From an uncultured Eubacteriales bacterium (GTDB taxonomy: Bacteria; Bacillota; Clostridia; Oscillospirales; QAMX01), in NCBI GenBank assembly GCA_905205975.1, contig CAJLFQ010000014.1, forward strand, positions 1-40,959: 40,959 nucleotides of DNA, read 5' to 3'. Position 1 is the stretch's first letter. Every line of letters starts with the position of its first letter. Of this stretch, positions 22,874 to 31,062 are shown piece by piece. The notes beneath the pieces were generated by a model. It ran no database searches. It worked only from the letters and a program-made list of their open reading frames with translations, and was not told the DNA's origin. The translations under genes and the position numbers were made by a program.

Positions 22874-24595
22874 TTGCGAAAGCTGCTCTGTTATCTCCGG
22901 GATTACCGGAAAGAGTGCTTCATTGGTCCGTTTTTCAAATTCATGGAGGCCTGCTTTGAGCTGATTGTCCCGCTCGTCATGGCGAAAATCATCGACGTCG
23001 GCATTGCAAACGGCGACAAGGCCTATATTTTCCGGATGGCCGGCGTTCTGATCGGGCTCGGGCTGCTCGGCTTTGTCTGCGCCGTCTGCGCGCAGTACTT
23101 TGCCGCGAAGGCATCCGTCGGCATGGGGACGCTTCTGCGTCAGGCCGTCTTTCAGAAAATCATGCGTTTCTCCTACGCCGACATCGACCGCGTCGGCGCG
23201 CCCACGCTGATCACCCGGGTCACGGCCGATATCAACCAGGTGCAGGCGGGCGTGAACCTCGGCCTGCGGCTGCTGCTCCGTTCGCCGTTCATCGTCGTCG
23301 GCGCCATTGTCATGTCGTTCATCGTCAACGCGCGCATGGCGGTCATCTTCGCCGTCACCACCCCGTTGATCGGGTTCGTCATCTACGCCGTCATGCGCCG
23401 CTCCATCCCGTATTATCAGAAAATTCAGGGCGGCATCGACAAGGTTTCACAACTCACGCGGGAAAATCTGTCCGGCGTCCGCGTCATCCGCGCGTTCTCC
23501 CGGCAGGAGGATGAAAAACGCCGCTTCCGCGAAGAAAGCGACAAGCTGTTTGACACGCAGGTTCACGCCGGGCGTATTTCCGCCCTTCTGACGCCGATCA
23601 ACTTCGTCATCATCAACCTCGCCGTCATCGCCATCCTCTACTTCGGCTCTTTCCGCGTCAACACCGGCGATCTGACGCAGGGCGAAGTGACTGCGCTCGT
23701 CAACTATATGTCGCAGGTGCTGATCGCCCTCGTCGCGCTGGCGAACCTGATCATCTCACTGACGAAGGCGATGGCGTCTGCCACCCGCGTCGCCGCCGTG
23801 CTCGATCTGCCGCTGGCGGAATCGCCCGCTGCGCCCGGCCCGCAGCCTGAAAAAAGCGCTGCCGCCGTCACATTTGACCACGTCTCGTTTGCCTATGACG
23901 GCACATCGGCGACGTCGCTCTCCGACATCTCATTCACCGCTGCACCCGGTCAGACCATCGGCATCATCGGCGGCACCGGTTCCGGCAAAACGACGCTCGT
24001 CAACCTGCTCATGCGGTTTTATGACGCCACGGGCGGACGCATTCTCCTCTTCGGAAACGACATCCGCACCTATGACGACGCGGCGCTGCGCGCGCTGTTC
24101 GGCGTCGTGCCGCAGAAATCCGTTTTGTTCCGCGGCACCATCCGCGACAACATCCGCTGGGGCAAGCCGGACGCCACCGATGCGGAAATCCGCGCCGCGC
24201 TGGAGACGGCGCAGGCCGCCGAATTTGTCGACCGGCTCTCCGGCGGACTGGACGCACCGATTGAACAGGGCGGCCGGAACCTCTCCGGCGGCCAGCGCCA
24301 GCGGCTCTGCATTGCCCGCGCGCTGGTCGGGCGCCCGCCTGTCCTCGTCCTCGACGACAGCGCCTCCGCCCTCGACTTTGCGACGGACGCCCGCCTGCGG
24401 AAAGCCATCCGGACATCGACCGCAGACGCCACCGTCTTTCTGATCTCGCAGCGCGCCGCAACCATTATGAATGCAGACCGCATCCTCGTTTTGGATGACG
24501 GACGCATCGTCGGCTCCGGCACGCATACGGAGCTGCTGTCTGCCTGCCCGGTCTACCGTGAAATCTGCCAGTCGCAGCTTTCCGGGAACCGCTGA
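22874..24595 (+). CDS. ABC exporter subunit, degenerate-site half of a heterodimer
   Basis: A 573-aa fused membrane-ATPase half-transporter (type IV exporter fold) with six predicted membrane helices over residues 1 to about 310 and an ATPase domain with Walker A GGTGSGKTT near 365 and signature LSGGQRQR. The catalytic Glu after Walker B is replaced by Asp (LVLDDSASALD, Asp495) and the switch His by Gln (FLISQRAATI). Exactly these two changes mark the degenerate site of heterodimeric exporters such as TM287/288. TTG 22874 was chosen because GGAGGTG lies 7 nt upstream and the protein then starts MRKLLCYLRDYRKECFIGP, typical of the family. It forms an operon with the next gene, 14 nt away. Substrate unknown; peptides or drugs are usual. 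Confidence 0.9.
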   Translation: MRKLLCYLRDYRKECFIGPFFKFMEACFELIVPLVMAKIIDVGIANGDKAYIFRMAGVLIGLGLLGFVCAVCAQYFAAKASVGMGTLLRQAVFQKIMRFSYADIDRVGAPTLITRVTADINQVQAGVNLGLRLLLRSPFIVVGAIVMSFIVNARMAVIFAVTTPLIGFVIYAVMRRSIPYYQKIQGGIDKVSQLTRENLSGVRVIRAFSRQEDEKRRFREESDKLFDTQVHAGRISALLTPINFVIINLAVIAILYFGSFRVNTGDLTQGEVTALVNYMSQVLIALVALANLIISLTKAMASATRVAAVLDLPLAESPAAPGPQPEKSAAAVTFDHVSFAYDGTSATSLSDISFTAAPGQTIGIIGGTGSGKTTLVNLLMRFYDATGGRILLFGNDIRTYDDAALRALFGVVPQKSVLFRGTIRDNIRWGKPDATDAEIRAALETAQAAEFVDRLSGGLDAPIEQGGRNLSGGQRQRLCIARALVGRPPVLVLDDSASALDFATDARLRKAIRTSTADATVFLISQRAATIMNADRILVLDDGRIVGSGTHTELLSACPVYREICQSQLSGNR

Positions 24596-24609
24596 AAGGA
24601 GGGCTTTCG

Positions 24610-26364
24610 ATGAAAAATTCTGCAAAAACAAAACCCACACAGGGCGAACTCCGCCGGATTCTCGCCTATGTCCGCCCGCACCGGACGTATCTCCTGCTCG
24701 GTCTGCTGCTGGCGCTGGTTCAGATTTCGCTTTCGCTCTACGCCCCCGTGCTGACCGGACGCGGCGTTGACCTCATGATCGGCAAAGGGCGCGTCGATTT
24801 CGATGCGCTGTGGCCGATTCTCATCCGGCTCACAGCCGTCATTCTGCTGGCCGCCGGGGCGCAGTGGCTGATGAACCTCTGCATCAACCGCGTCGCCTTC
24901 CGCACCATCTGCGACATCCGCGTCTGCGCGCTGGAAAAGCTGGAAGTCGTTCCGCTCAGCCTGATCGACTCCCACAGCCAGGGCGACCTTTTGAGCCGCG
25001 TCGTCACCGACGTCGAGCAGATCTCCGACGGCCTGATCATGGGCTTCACGCAGCTGTTCACCGGCGTCGTCACCATTCTGGGAACGCTCGGATTCATGCT
25101 TTCGATCAGCCCGCTGATTGCGCTGATCGTCGTCTTTGTCACGCCGCTTTCGCTCTTTGTCGCGCGGTTTGTCGCCCGGCGGACACACGCGATGTTCACC
25201 CTGCAATCGGAAACGCGCGGCGAGCTGACCGCCCTCGTCGATGAAATGGTCGGCAATCAGAAACTCGTCAAGGCGTTTTCCTATGAAGACCGCGCCGCCG
25301 CGCGGTTCGACGATATCAACGGCCGTCTGCGCACGGCCAGCATCCGCGCCATCTTCTTCTCCTCGCTGACGAACCCCTCCACGCGCTTTGTCAACGGCGT
25401 CGTCTATGCGTTTGTCGGCGTGTTCGGCGCGCTTTCCGCCATCGCCGGCAGGATTTCCGTCGGCCAGCTCGCCTGCTTCCTCACCTATGCCAACCAGTAC
25501 ACCAAGCCGTTCAATGAAATCTCAGGCGTCATCACGGAGCTGCAAAACGCATTTGCCTGCGCAAGGCGCACGTTTGAACTCATCGACGCCGAACCGGAAG
25601 TCTCCGATGAAGGGCTGCCGGAGCTGACCGCTTCCGACGGCAGCGTCCGATTCGACCATGTTTTCTTCGCCTACAACCCGGAGACGCAGAAGCTCATCGA
25701 AGACCTGAACCTGGACGTCCCCGCCGGTGCGAAAATCGCCATCGTCGGGCCGACCGGCTGCGGCAAAACGACGCTGATCAACCTGCTCATGCGGTTTTAT
25801 GACGTCAACCGCGGCGACATCCGCCTCAGCGGGCAGCCGATCACCGGCATCACCCGCGCCAGCCTCCGTGCGCAGTACGGCATGGTGCTTCAGGAGACCT
25901 GGCTGCGCGCCGGAACCGTCCGGGAGAACATCGCCTACGGGCGGCCGGACGCGACTGACGAAGAGATCGCCGCCGCCGCCAGAGCCGCCTATGCAGACGG
26001 CTTCATCCGCCGCCTGCCGCAGGGCTATGACACCTATCTTTCGGAAGACGGCGGCAGCCTTTCCGCCGGACAGAAGCAGCTTTTGTGCATCGCGCGCGTC
26101 ATGCTCCGGCTGCCGCCCGTGCTGATCCTCGACGAAGCGACCAGCTCCATCGACACGCGCACGGAGCTGCACATCCAGCAGGCGTTCGACAAGCTGACCG
26201 CCGGACGCACCAGCTTTGTCGTCGCGCACCGGCTTTCGACGATTCAGGGCGCAGACCGCATCCTCGTCATGAACGCCGGGCGCATCATCGAACAGGGGCG
26301 TCACGAAGAGCTGCTTGCCAAGGGCGGCTTTTACGCCAACCTGTACAACAGCCAGTTCGCATAA
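24610..26364 (+). CDS. ABC exporter subunit, catalytic half of the heterodimer
   Basis: A 584-aa half-transporter with six membrane helices in residues 20-320 and an ATPase domain with Walker A GPTGCGKTT, catalytic Glu509 in LILDEATSSID, and switch His in FVVAHRLSTI. Its signature is LSAGQKQ rather than LSGGQ, as expected for the partner that supplies the signature to the degenerate site. It pairs with the upstream subunit. AAGGAGG lies before the ATG. Likely exports a drug, peptide or lipid; the sequence does not say which. Confidence 0.92.
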   Translation: MKNSAKTKPTQGELRRILAYVRPHRTYLLLGLLLALVQISLSLYAPVLTGRGVDLMIGKGRVDFDALWPILIRLTAVILLAAGAQWLMNLCINRVAFRTICDIRVCALEKLEVVPLSLIDSHSQGDLLSRVVTDVEQISDGLIMGFTQLFTGVVTILGTLGFMLSISPLIALIVVFVTPLSLFVARFVARRTHAMFTLQSETRGELTALVDEMVGNQKLVKAFSYEDRAAARFDDINGRLRTASIRAIFFSSLTNPSTRFVNGVVYAFVGVFGALSAIAGRISVGQLACFLTYANQYTKPFNEISGVITELQNAFACARRTFELIDAEPEVSDEGLPELTASDGSVRFDHVFFAYNPETQKLIEDLNLDVPAGAKIAIVGPTGCGKTTLINLLMRFYDVNRGDIRLSGQPITGITRASLRAQYGMVLQETWLRAGTVRENIAYGRPDATDEEIAAAARAAYADGFIRRLPQGYDTYLSEDGGSLSAGQKQLLCIARVMLRLPPVLILDEATSSIDTRTELHIQQAFDKLTAGRTSFVVAHRLSTIQGADRILVMNAGRIIEQGRHEELLAKGGFYANLYNSQFA

Positions 26365-26376
26365 AACGGCACGCAA

Positions 26377-26420
26377 AAACAGCGTTTCCCGCAAATCGAC
26401 GGGAAACGCTGTTTCTTTTT
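26377..26420. terminator. Bidirectional terminator between the ABC operon and the convergent MATE operon
   Basis: A perfect 15-bp stem (26377-26391 with 26400-26414) and 8-nt loop is followed by CTTTTTT on the plus strand and by TTTTT just outside the stem on the minus strand. It serves both converging operons. Confidence 0.92.
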
Positions 26421-26427
26421 TCATCTT

Positions 26428-27003
26428 TTATTCCGCTTCGTGCAGGGTCAGCCGGTAGAACCGGCAGACGCCTTCACAAGCGTCAATGCCGTAATAGAGG
26501 GTGTCAGGCAGCGCCGGAACGAGCAGGCTGAGATCGACCGCACCGTGGCGCACCAACAGCCGGCTGCCCATGCGGCGCACCGAAAGCGTCTGCATATCGG
26601 AGCCGTCCACCGGATATGTCAGGCCGCAGAGCTTGTGCCAGTGCGGCTGTCCGCCGTCAAACCAGTGCTGCCAGACGTTCATGCCGTTTTTCCAGACGAC
26701 CACTTCGATGTAATCGCCGTAGCGCAGGCGTCCCGCGGCGTCCGGTTCCATGGCGTTGGCCAGCACAATCAGCGGCGCGGCCTCGCCTTCAAACCGGAAG
26801 GATGCCGTCAGCTCCGTCCCGTCCGCGCACGGCTCCGGGAAAAAGAGCGAGATGTTGGCATACCCGCACGGATTGGCATCGTCCAAGCCGCTGTAAAGAT
26901 GATCCGCCGCCTGCAAAAACGCGGGATAGCTGTCAAAGCGCCGGGGATAGGCGTCGATGAGTGTTTGTTCCCAGCTGCCGGGGGTCAGCGCGATGTTCTG
27001 CAT
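26428..27003 (-). CDS. Protein of unknown function, possible lectin-like beta-sandwich
   Basis: A 191-aa protein rich in strands and aromatic residues (YGDYIEVVVWKNGMNVWQHW, LSVRRMGSRLLVRHGAVDLS, ending CRFYRLTLHE). This is reminiscent of concanavalin-like/DUF1349 folds, but no signature is clear. No signal peptide. It is the last gene of a minus-strand operon 42 nt after the MATE gene, with AAGGAG before the ATG. Function not recognised. Confidence 0.7.
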   Translation of the reverse strand: MQNIALTPGSWEQTLIDAYPRRFDSYPAFLQAADHLYSGLDDANPCGYANISLFFPEPCADGTELTASFRFEGEAAPLIVLANAMEPDAAGRLRYGDYIEVVVWKNGMNVWQHWFDGGQPHWHKLCGLTYPVDGSDMQTLSVRRMGSRLLVRHGAVDLSLLVPALPDTLYYGIDACEGVCRFYRLTLHEAE

Positions 27004-27045
27004 TCGATCCGCTCCTTTTGAAAAATATCCGGCCCGCGCACGCCG

Positions 27046-28458
27046 TCAGATTTTGCCCGTCTGTGCTTCCGCCGCGTCCGGCGTTTTGAGTTTCGGCCAG
27101 ACCGTCAGCAGGAATGTGGTGAAGCAAGCCGTGGATCCGATGAAATCCGAGATCGGTTCCGCCAGAAAAACGCCGTTGGTGCCGAGCCCCAGCCGGGGCA
27201 GCAGCAGCACGAGCGGCACAACGATGATCCCTTTCCGCAGCAGCGAAAAGAACACCGCCTGTTTCGGCCGGTTCAGCGCGACAAAGCCCGACTGCCCGGC
27301 CATCTGGAGGCTCAGCACCCAGTATGCGGCAAAGTAAATCCGCACGGCCGGAATCCCCGCCTGCACGAGATCGGCTTCGCTGTTGAAAATCCGAATCACC
27401 AGCGCCGGCACCGCCTCGATGGATGCCCATGCAAGGATGGAATAGGCCATGCAGCCGGCTGCCATCACGCAGAAGCCTTTGCGCACCCGGTCATAGTGAC
27501 CGGCGCCGTAGTTGTAGCTGACAAACGGCTCCGACCCGCTCGACAGCCCGCTGACCGGCATCATCAGCACCTCCCGCACGGAGTTGACCACCGTCATCAC
27601 GCCGACGTACAAGTCGCCGCCGAACGCCTGCAAGGTCGCATTGCAGCTGACCTGAACGGCGGAATTCGTCAGCTTCATGAAAAAGCCCGTCAGCCCAAGC
27701 ATCAGAATTCGCCGGACGATCGCCCATTGCAGCTTCATCTGTCGGAAGCGCAGCCGCAGAATCGTCCGCCTGCCGGTGAGAAACAGCAGCACCCAGACCG
27801 CGGAGGCCGCCTGTGACACCACCGTCGCCACGGCGGCGCCGCGGACGCCCCAGCCGAACGCAAAGATGAACAGCGGATCGAGCAGGATGTTCAGCACGGC
27901 ACCGATCAGCACGCTGAGCATCCCGGTCGCCGCAAACCCCTGCGCGTTGATGAAGGCGTTCATGCCCAGCCCGATCATCACAAACAGGCTGCCGCAGAGA
28001 TAAATCGTCACATAGTCGTTTGCAAACGGATACGTCACATCGCTCGCGCCGAACAGATAGAGCACCGGCCGTTTGAAAATCAGACCGACCGCCGTGACCA
28101 GCACGCCGGAAAGCACCAGCAGGGTAAACGCGTTGCCCATAATGCGTTCGGCCCGGTCTTTGTCGCCCGCGCCCCTTGCAATCGAACAGAGGGGCGCGCC
28201 GCCCTGACCGCACAGCGCCGTGAACGCCGAGACGATCATCAGAATCGGGAACGTCACGCCGATGCCGGTCAGCGCATCGCGCCCGATCCCTTCAATGCGG
28301 CCGATATAAATCCGGTCGACGATGTTATAGAGCGCGTTGATCAGCTGCGCGCCGATCATCGGCAGTGCCAGACGAAAAATCGTCCCGGCGACGCTGCCTT
28401 TTGAAAAATCATTCTTTGCCGCAGGACCGCCTGCGGCATGCGCATCGCTTTCCATCAT
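27046..28458 (-). CDS. MATE-family efflux transporter
   Basis: A 470-aa membrane protein with about 12 hydrophobic helices in two homologous halves. The N-half motif GTIFRLALPMIGAQLINALY and the later VSYNYGAGHYDRVRKGFCVM are characteristic of MATE exporters, which use Na+ or H+ gradients to expel drugs or metabolites. It lies 11 nt after the cupin gene and shares its promoter. The start at 28458 has only a weak upstream site, so a slightly later start is possible. Confidence 0.92.
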   Translation of the reverse strand: MMESDAHAAGGPAAKNDFSKGSVAGTIFRLALPMIGAQLINALYNIVDRIYIGRIEGIGRDALTGIGVTFPILMIVSAFTALCGQGGAPLCSIARGAGDKDRAERIMGNAFTLLVLSGVLVTAVGLIFKRPVLYLFGASDVTYPFANDYVTIYLCGSLFVMIGLGMNAFINAQGFAATGMLSVLIGAVLNILLDPLFIFAFGWGVRGAAVATVVSQAASAVWVLLFLTGRRTILRLRFRQMKLQWAIVRRILMLGLTGFFMKLTNSAVQVSCNATLQAFGGDLYVGVMTVVNSVREVLMMPVSGLSSGSEPFVSYNYGAGHYDRVRKGFCVMAAGCMAYSILAWASIEAVPALVIRIFNSEADLVQAGIPAVRIYFAAYWVLSLQMAGQSGFVALNRPKQAVFFSLLRKGIIVVPLVLLLPRLGLGTNGVFLAEPISDFIGSTACFTTFLLTVWPKLKTPDAAEAQTGKI

Positions 28459-28469
28459 CGCCGCTCGGC

Positions 28470-28817
28470 TTATTCAAACAGAATCAGCGCGATCAGCTCA
28501 AGCGGGCAGCTTCCGGCACAGGCAATGCCGTGTCCGTCGCCGCTCTTTGTGACCAGCACGTCGCCCGCCGACACCGGAACTTCCGTGCCGTTGTCGTTGA
28601 AAACGCCGTTTCCGCTCATGACGGCAAAGATTTCCGACTCGCCGTGATGTTCGTGGTAGCCGATGGAACAGCCCGGGCTGACCGTGATGTGGGAGAACAG
28701 CCGGCCTTTGCCGTACATTTCATCCGCATTCAGAAAATGGTGGAGCACAATGGTGCCGTCTCCGCCGCGCATCTGTTCGTTTTCCTGCACGCGCAGGGTA
28801 TCGCCTTTTTTGACCAT
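28470..28817 (-). CDS. Small cupin-domain protein
   Basis: A 115-aa single-domain cupin. Cupin motif 1 is seen as IGYHEHHGESEIFAVMSGNG (metal-binding His, His, Glu), and motif 2 as PVSAGDVLVTKSGDGHGI (third His). It could bind a metal and act as a small isomerase, oxygenase or sensor. ATG 28817 (MVKKGDTLRV) has GAGAGG upstream. It heads the cupin-MATE-unknown operon. Confidence 0.85.
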   Translation of the reverse strand: MVKKGDTLRVQENEQMRGGDGTIVLHHFLNADEMYGKGRLFSHITVSPGCSIGYHEHHGESEIFAVMSGNGVFNDNGTEVPVSAGDVLVTKSGDGHGIACAGSCPLELIALILFE

Positions 28818-28875
28818 CTGAAAAGACCTCTCTTCTGATAAAATCCGAAAAAAGCGGGAAAAATCCGCTGCGTAC

Positions 28876-28904
28876 ATCATACCACATTCCGCTCCGAAGT
28901 GCAA
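28876..28904 (-). promoter_or_regulatory. Promoter of the cupin-MATE operon
   Basis: On the minus strand: TTGCAC (28899-28904), 17-nt spacer, TATGAT (28876-28881) preceded by TGg. Start predicted near 28869, giving a leader of about 50 nt. Confidence 0.75.
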
Positions 28905-28991
28905 GCCGGAATCGAAGCGCCCAAGAATGCACCCCGTCTTTTTTCTCTGTACTTTTTTCCGACGAATTCAATCATTTTTTTGCAGAAAGCC

Positions 28992-29020
28992 TTGACAAAT
29001 GTCACCAAATCTGGTATTCT
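28992..29020 (+). promoter_or_regulatory. Promoter of the lipoprotein gene
   Basis: TTGACA (28992-28997), 17-nt spacer, TATTCT (29015-29020) with TG at 29012-29013. The leader of about 158 nt before the gene is long and contains a small ORF. Confidence 0.78.
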
Positions 29021-29060
29021 GAATGTGTCCCTTGCGAACATGAATCCGGAGGTGTTTCCC

Positions 29061-29084
29061 ATGTGCTTTTCCGCTGCGGCGTGA
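29061..29084 (+). CDS. Possible 7-codon upstream ORF
   Basis: ATG TGC TTT TCC GCT GCG GCG TGA encodes MCFSAAA. GGAGGTG ends 7 nt before the ATG, which is a better ribosome-binding site than most genes here. It lies between the promoter and the lipoprotein start at 29185. It could be a leader peptide or the remnant of a gene. No attenuator hairpin with T tract is visible. Confidence 0.35.
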   Translation: MCFSAAA

Positions 29085-29184
29085 AAGCCATCCGCTTCTG
29101 CACGGCGCACCCGTGTACACGCCGCATTCTGATCGACTGAACGCGCATCTGCCAGAATCAAATGGACATTTCGGAGGGGTTTTC

Positions 29185-30285
29185 ATGAAACGATTTGCTT
29201 GTTTTGCGCTTCTGACCGCCGTCGGGCTGCTTCTGCTGCTCTGCTGCACGGCTTGTTCGCCGGACGGCGGCAGCCTTTCCACGGCGAAACCGACTGATTT
29301 TCAAACGAGTCCGCAGCCGCGCGATTCCTCTGCGGAGCTGGAGACGACCGGCACGGAACCGCCTGCACCGTCGGGGACGACGGCAGACCCCATGCCGGAT
29401 TCGCCGGATTCGCTCAACGCCTGGATCGACGCACGCAACCTGAGAGACCAGAACCGGCTGGTTCGGACGCATACGGTCGTCTGCGGCGACTCCGTCTTCC
29501 TGTTCAGCGACCGGTACAGCCTCGGCACAAGCCCCACAGAGCGGACGCCCTATGACGGCGGCTGCCCCGGCAAGCAGATTGAGCAGTTCCGCCTTGCGAC
29601 CGGCGAGCTCACCGATCTCGGCTGGCACCGCATCCAATCCTGTTCCCTGTACGACCCCGGCGACGGCACATTTGCGCTTGCCGGGCTGACGAGCGAAGGC
29701 TTCCCCAGCCAGTGGATTCTGACGCTCCATGCAGACGGCACTGTTTCCGAGCGGACGGTGCCCTATCTTCTGCCGGTGGAGACATCCTTCACCGACAGCG
29801 GCGGCGTGAGCGCCGATGTTCAGACGCGGCTGCTGGATCAGCATTTGACGTTCAACGGTCTGGAGCTGCTGCTCGACTATGCGGAAGACAGTCAGCGCGG
29901 CATCGGCATGGGCATACCGGGCGGTCCGTTCGGCTGCACGTTCGACGCGGCTGCCCGCGAGCTGACGCTGCTGCTGCCAATGACGCTCCCGCCGGATGCA
30001 GCGGCGCCGCTGGGCGAAAACCGTTTCATCGCCGCGGCGCACATCGAGCCGCACGGGGAAACCGGTTCGGCAATCCGCCTGCAGCTGACGCCTTTGGCCA
30101 GATTCTACAAGGCCGGATTCAGCCTGCTGCTCCCGGCGCCGGAATATTTCAGTTTCGGTCAGCCGTATCAGATCGCGTTCCAGCTCACGTTTTCCGCCGG
30201 ACGGACAGACGTCACGAATCCGGATCCGTCTGTCTGGCAGGCGCCGAACGAATTGGATCTGCAGACGCTCCGCCCGATTTTCTGA
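29185..30285 (+). CDS. Secreted lipoprotein of unknown function
   Basis: A 366-aa protein. The N-terminus MKRFACFALLTAVGLLLLL and the Cys at position 24 (CCTAC) form a lipoprotein signal peptide. A Pro/Ser/Thr-rich linker (residues 25-70) leads to a soluble, beta-rich C-terminal region with no motif I recognise. It would be tethered to the outer face of the membrane. GGAGGGG is 7 nt before the ATG; the frame's earlier ATG has no support. Confidence 0.78.
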   Translation: MKRFACFALLTAVGLLLLLCCTACSPDGGSLSTAKPTDFQTSPQPRDSSAELETTGTEPPAPSGTTADPMPDSPDSLNAWIDARNLRDQNRLVRTHTVVCGDSVFLFSDRYSLGTSPTERTPYDGGCPGKQIEQFRLATGELTDLGWHRIQSCSLYDPGDGTFALAGLTSEGFPSQWILTLHADGTVSERTVPYLLPVETSFTDSGGVSADVQTRLLDQHLTFNGLELLLDYAEDSQRGIGMGIPGGPFGCTFDAAARELTLLLPMTLPPDAAAPLGENRFIAAAHIEPHGETGSAIRLQLTPLARFYKAGFSLLLPAPEYFSFGQPYQIAFQLTFSAGRTDVTNPDPSVWQAPNELDLQTLRPIF

Positions 30286-30297
30286 ACACATCCGTTT

Positions 30298-30332
30298 CCG
30301 TCCGGGATGGATCCGCGTCCCGGACGGTTTTT
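30298..30332 (+). terminator. Terminator of the lipoprotein gene
   Basis: A perfect 10-bp stem (30298-30307 with 30318-30327) and 10-nt loop, followed directly by TTTTT. Confidence 0.85.
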
Positions 30333-30365
30333 CAAAGTTTTTTTGTTCTGAAATCCGTTTTGCCC

Positions 30366-30394
30366 TTTACAAACGGGGCAAAATGTGATATCAT
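30366..30394 (+). promoter_or_regulatory. Promoter of the rpsO-pnp operon
   Basis: TTTACA (30366-30371), 17-nt spacer, TATCAT (30389-30394) preceded by TGa. An inverted repeat TTTTGCCC/GGGCAAAA (30358-30365 with 30376-30383) overlaps the -35, and TTTTGCCCTTTAC is repeated at 30408-30420, downstream of the start. Confidence 0.72.
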
Positions 30395-30401
30395 AATAGC
30401 G

Positions 30402-30544
30402 TGCGTATTTTGCCCTTTACTGAGAGCGGAGACAACGCCGTGGAGTTCATCACGGGCCGTCACCCGCTCCGCACCCGGTTTTGCGGCGTATGGCGCAATT
30501 CAAGCGCATTTCAGGCGCAATTTCATTGAAAGGTGATACAAACC
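30402..30544 (+). promoter_or_regulatory. Structured 5' leader of rpsO, candidate S15 autoregulation site
   Basis: About 140 untranslated nt precede rpsO. GAGCGG (about 30423) can pair with CCGCTC (about 30467), and ACGCCGTGG...CACGGGCCGT can form a nested stem, producing a multi-branched fold. S15 commonly represses its own mRNA by binding such leaders in Firmicutes. The match here is by position and pairing potential only. Confidence 0.45.
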
Positions 30545-30811
30545 ATGATCAAACAAGAAGTCAAGCAGGCCGTTATCGAGGCCAACCGCACCCACCCGAC
30601 GGATACCGGTTCGCCGGAAGTTCAGATCGCCATTCTGACGGCGCGCATCAACGAGCTGACCGAGCATCTCAAGACCCACCCGAAGGACAACCATTCCCGC
30701 CGCGGTCTGCTGCAGATGGTCGGCAACCGCCGTTCCATGCTGGATTATCTCCAGAAGAAAGACATCAACCGCTATCGTGCGCTGATCGCCAAGCTCGAAA
30801 TCCGTAAGTAA
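30545..30811 (+). CDS. rpsO: 30S ribosomal protein S15
   Basis: An 88-aa protein starting MIKQEVKQAVIEANRTHPTD. The conserved block TGSPEVQIAILTARINELTE and HSRRGLLQMVGNRRSMLDYL is diagnostic for S15, a primary 16S rRNA-binding protein of the small subunit platform. The start at 30545 is chosen over the ATG at 30533 because the alignment begins there and AAAGGTG lies upstream. It is followed by pnp, the classic bacterial rpsO-pnp operon. Confidence 0.97.
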   Translation: MIKQEVKQAVIEANRTHPTDTGSPEVQIAILTARINELTEHLKTHPKDNHSRRGLLQMVGNRRSMLDYLQKKDINRYRALIAKLEIRK

Positions 30812-30821
30812 GTCAAACGTC

Positions 30822-30857
30822 TGCCGGCGCGGCGTGCCGAAACACGCCGCGTCGGCA
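30822..30857 (+). other. Long rpsO-pnp intergenic hairpin, possible RNase III site
   Basis: A 15-bp stem (30822-30836 with 30843-30857, one G-U pair) and 6-nt loop, with no T tract. In other bacteria the rpsO-pnp gap carries hairpins cut by RNase III that control pnp. This one is in the same place and of suitable size. Confidence 0.7.
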
Positions 30858-30948
30858 ACATACTATCCATCGCACGTTCCATCGCATCTCCACCGCATCT
30901 TCATCGCATCTCCCACATCAGCCGCAGCCGCTCTGCATGCAACCCCTG

Positions 30949-31003
30949 TTAGCAATTGAAGGTAACGCCGGACAGCTTCTTCCGCGTCAGCTTCAAGTGC
31001 TAA
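30949..31003 (+). other. Second hairpin in the pnp leader
   Basis: A 13-bp stem with one mismatch (30949-30961 with 30991-31003; outer TTAGCA/TGCTAA) encloses an inner ACGC/GCGT helix. It lies 60 nt before pnp and probably takes part in its RNA-level control. The region before it (about 30868-30915) has four CATCGCA or CACCGCA repeats of unknown meaning. Confidence 0.6.
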
Positions 31004-31062
31004 TGGGCGCGCTGTGCGGGGCTGGCGCCGGCCAGACCAAACAGAAAAGGATGATTCAAACC

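Noticed and set aside
29158..30291. A 377-codon minus-strand frame opposite the lipoprotein gene
   Set aside because: Arg/Gln-rich shadow; the plus-strand frame has a promoter, ribosome-binding site, signal peptide and terminator.
30949..31003. TTAGCA...TGCTAA inverted repeat considered as a CIRCE heat-shock operator
   Set aside because: The CIRCE core TTAGCACTC-N9-GAGTGCTAA is not matched and the spacing is 29 nt rather than 9; it reads as an RNA hairpin before pnp.
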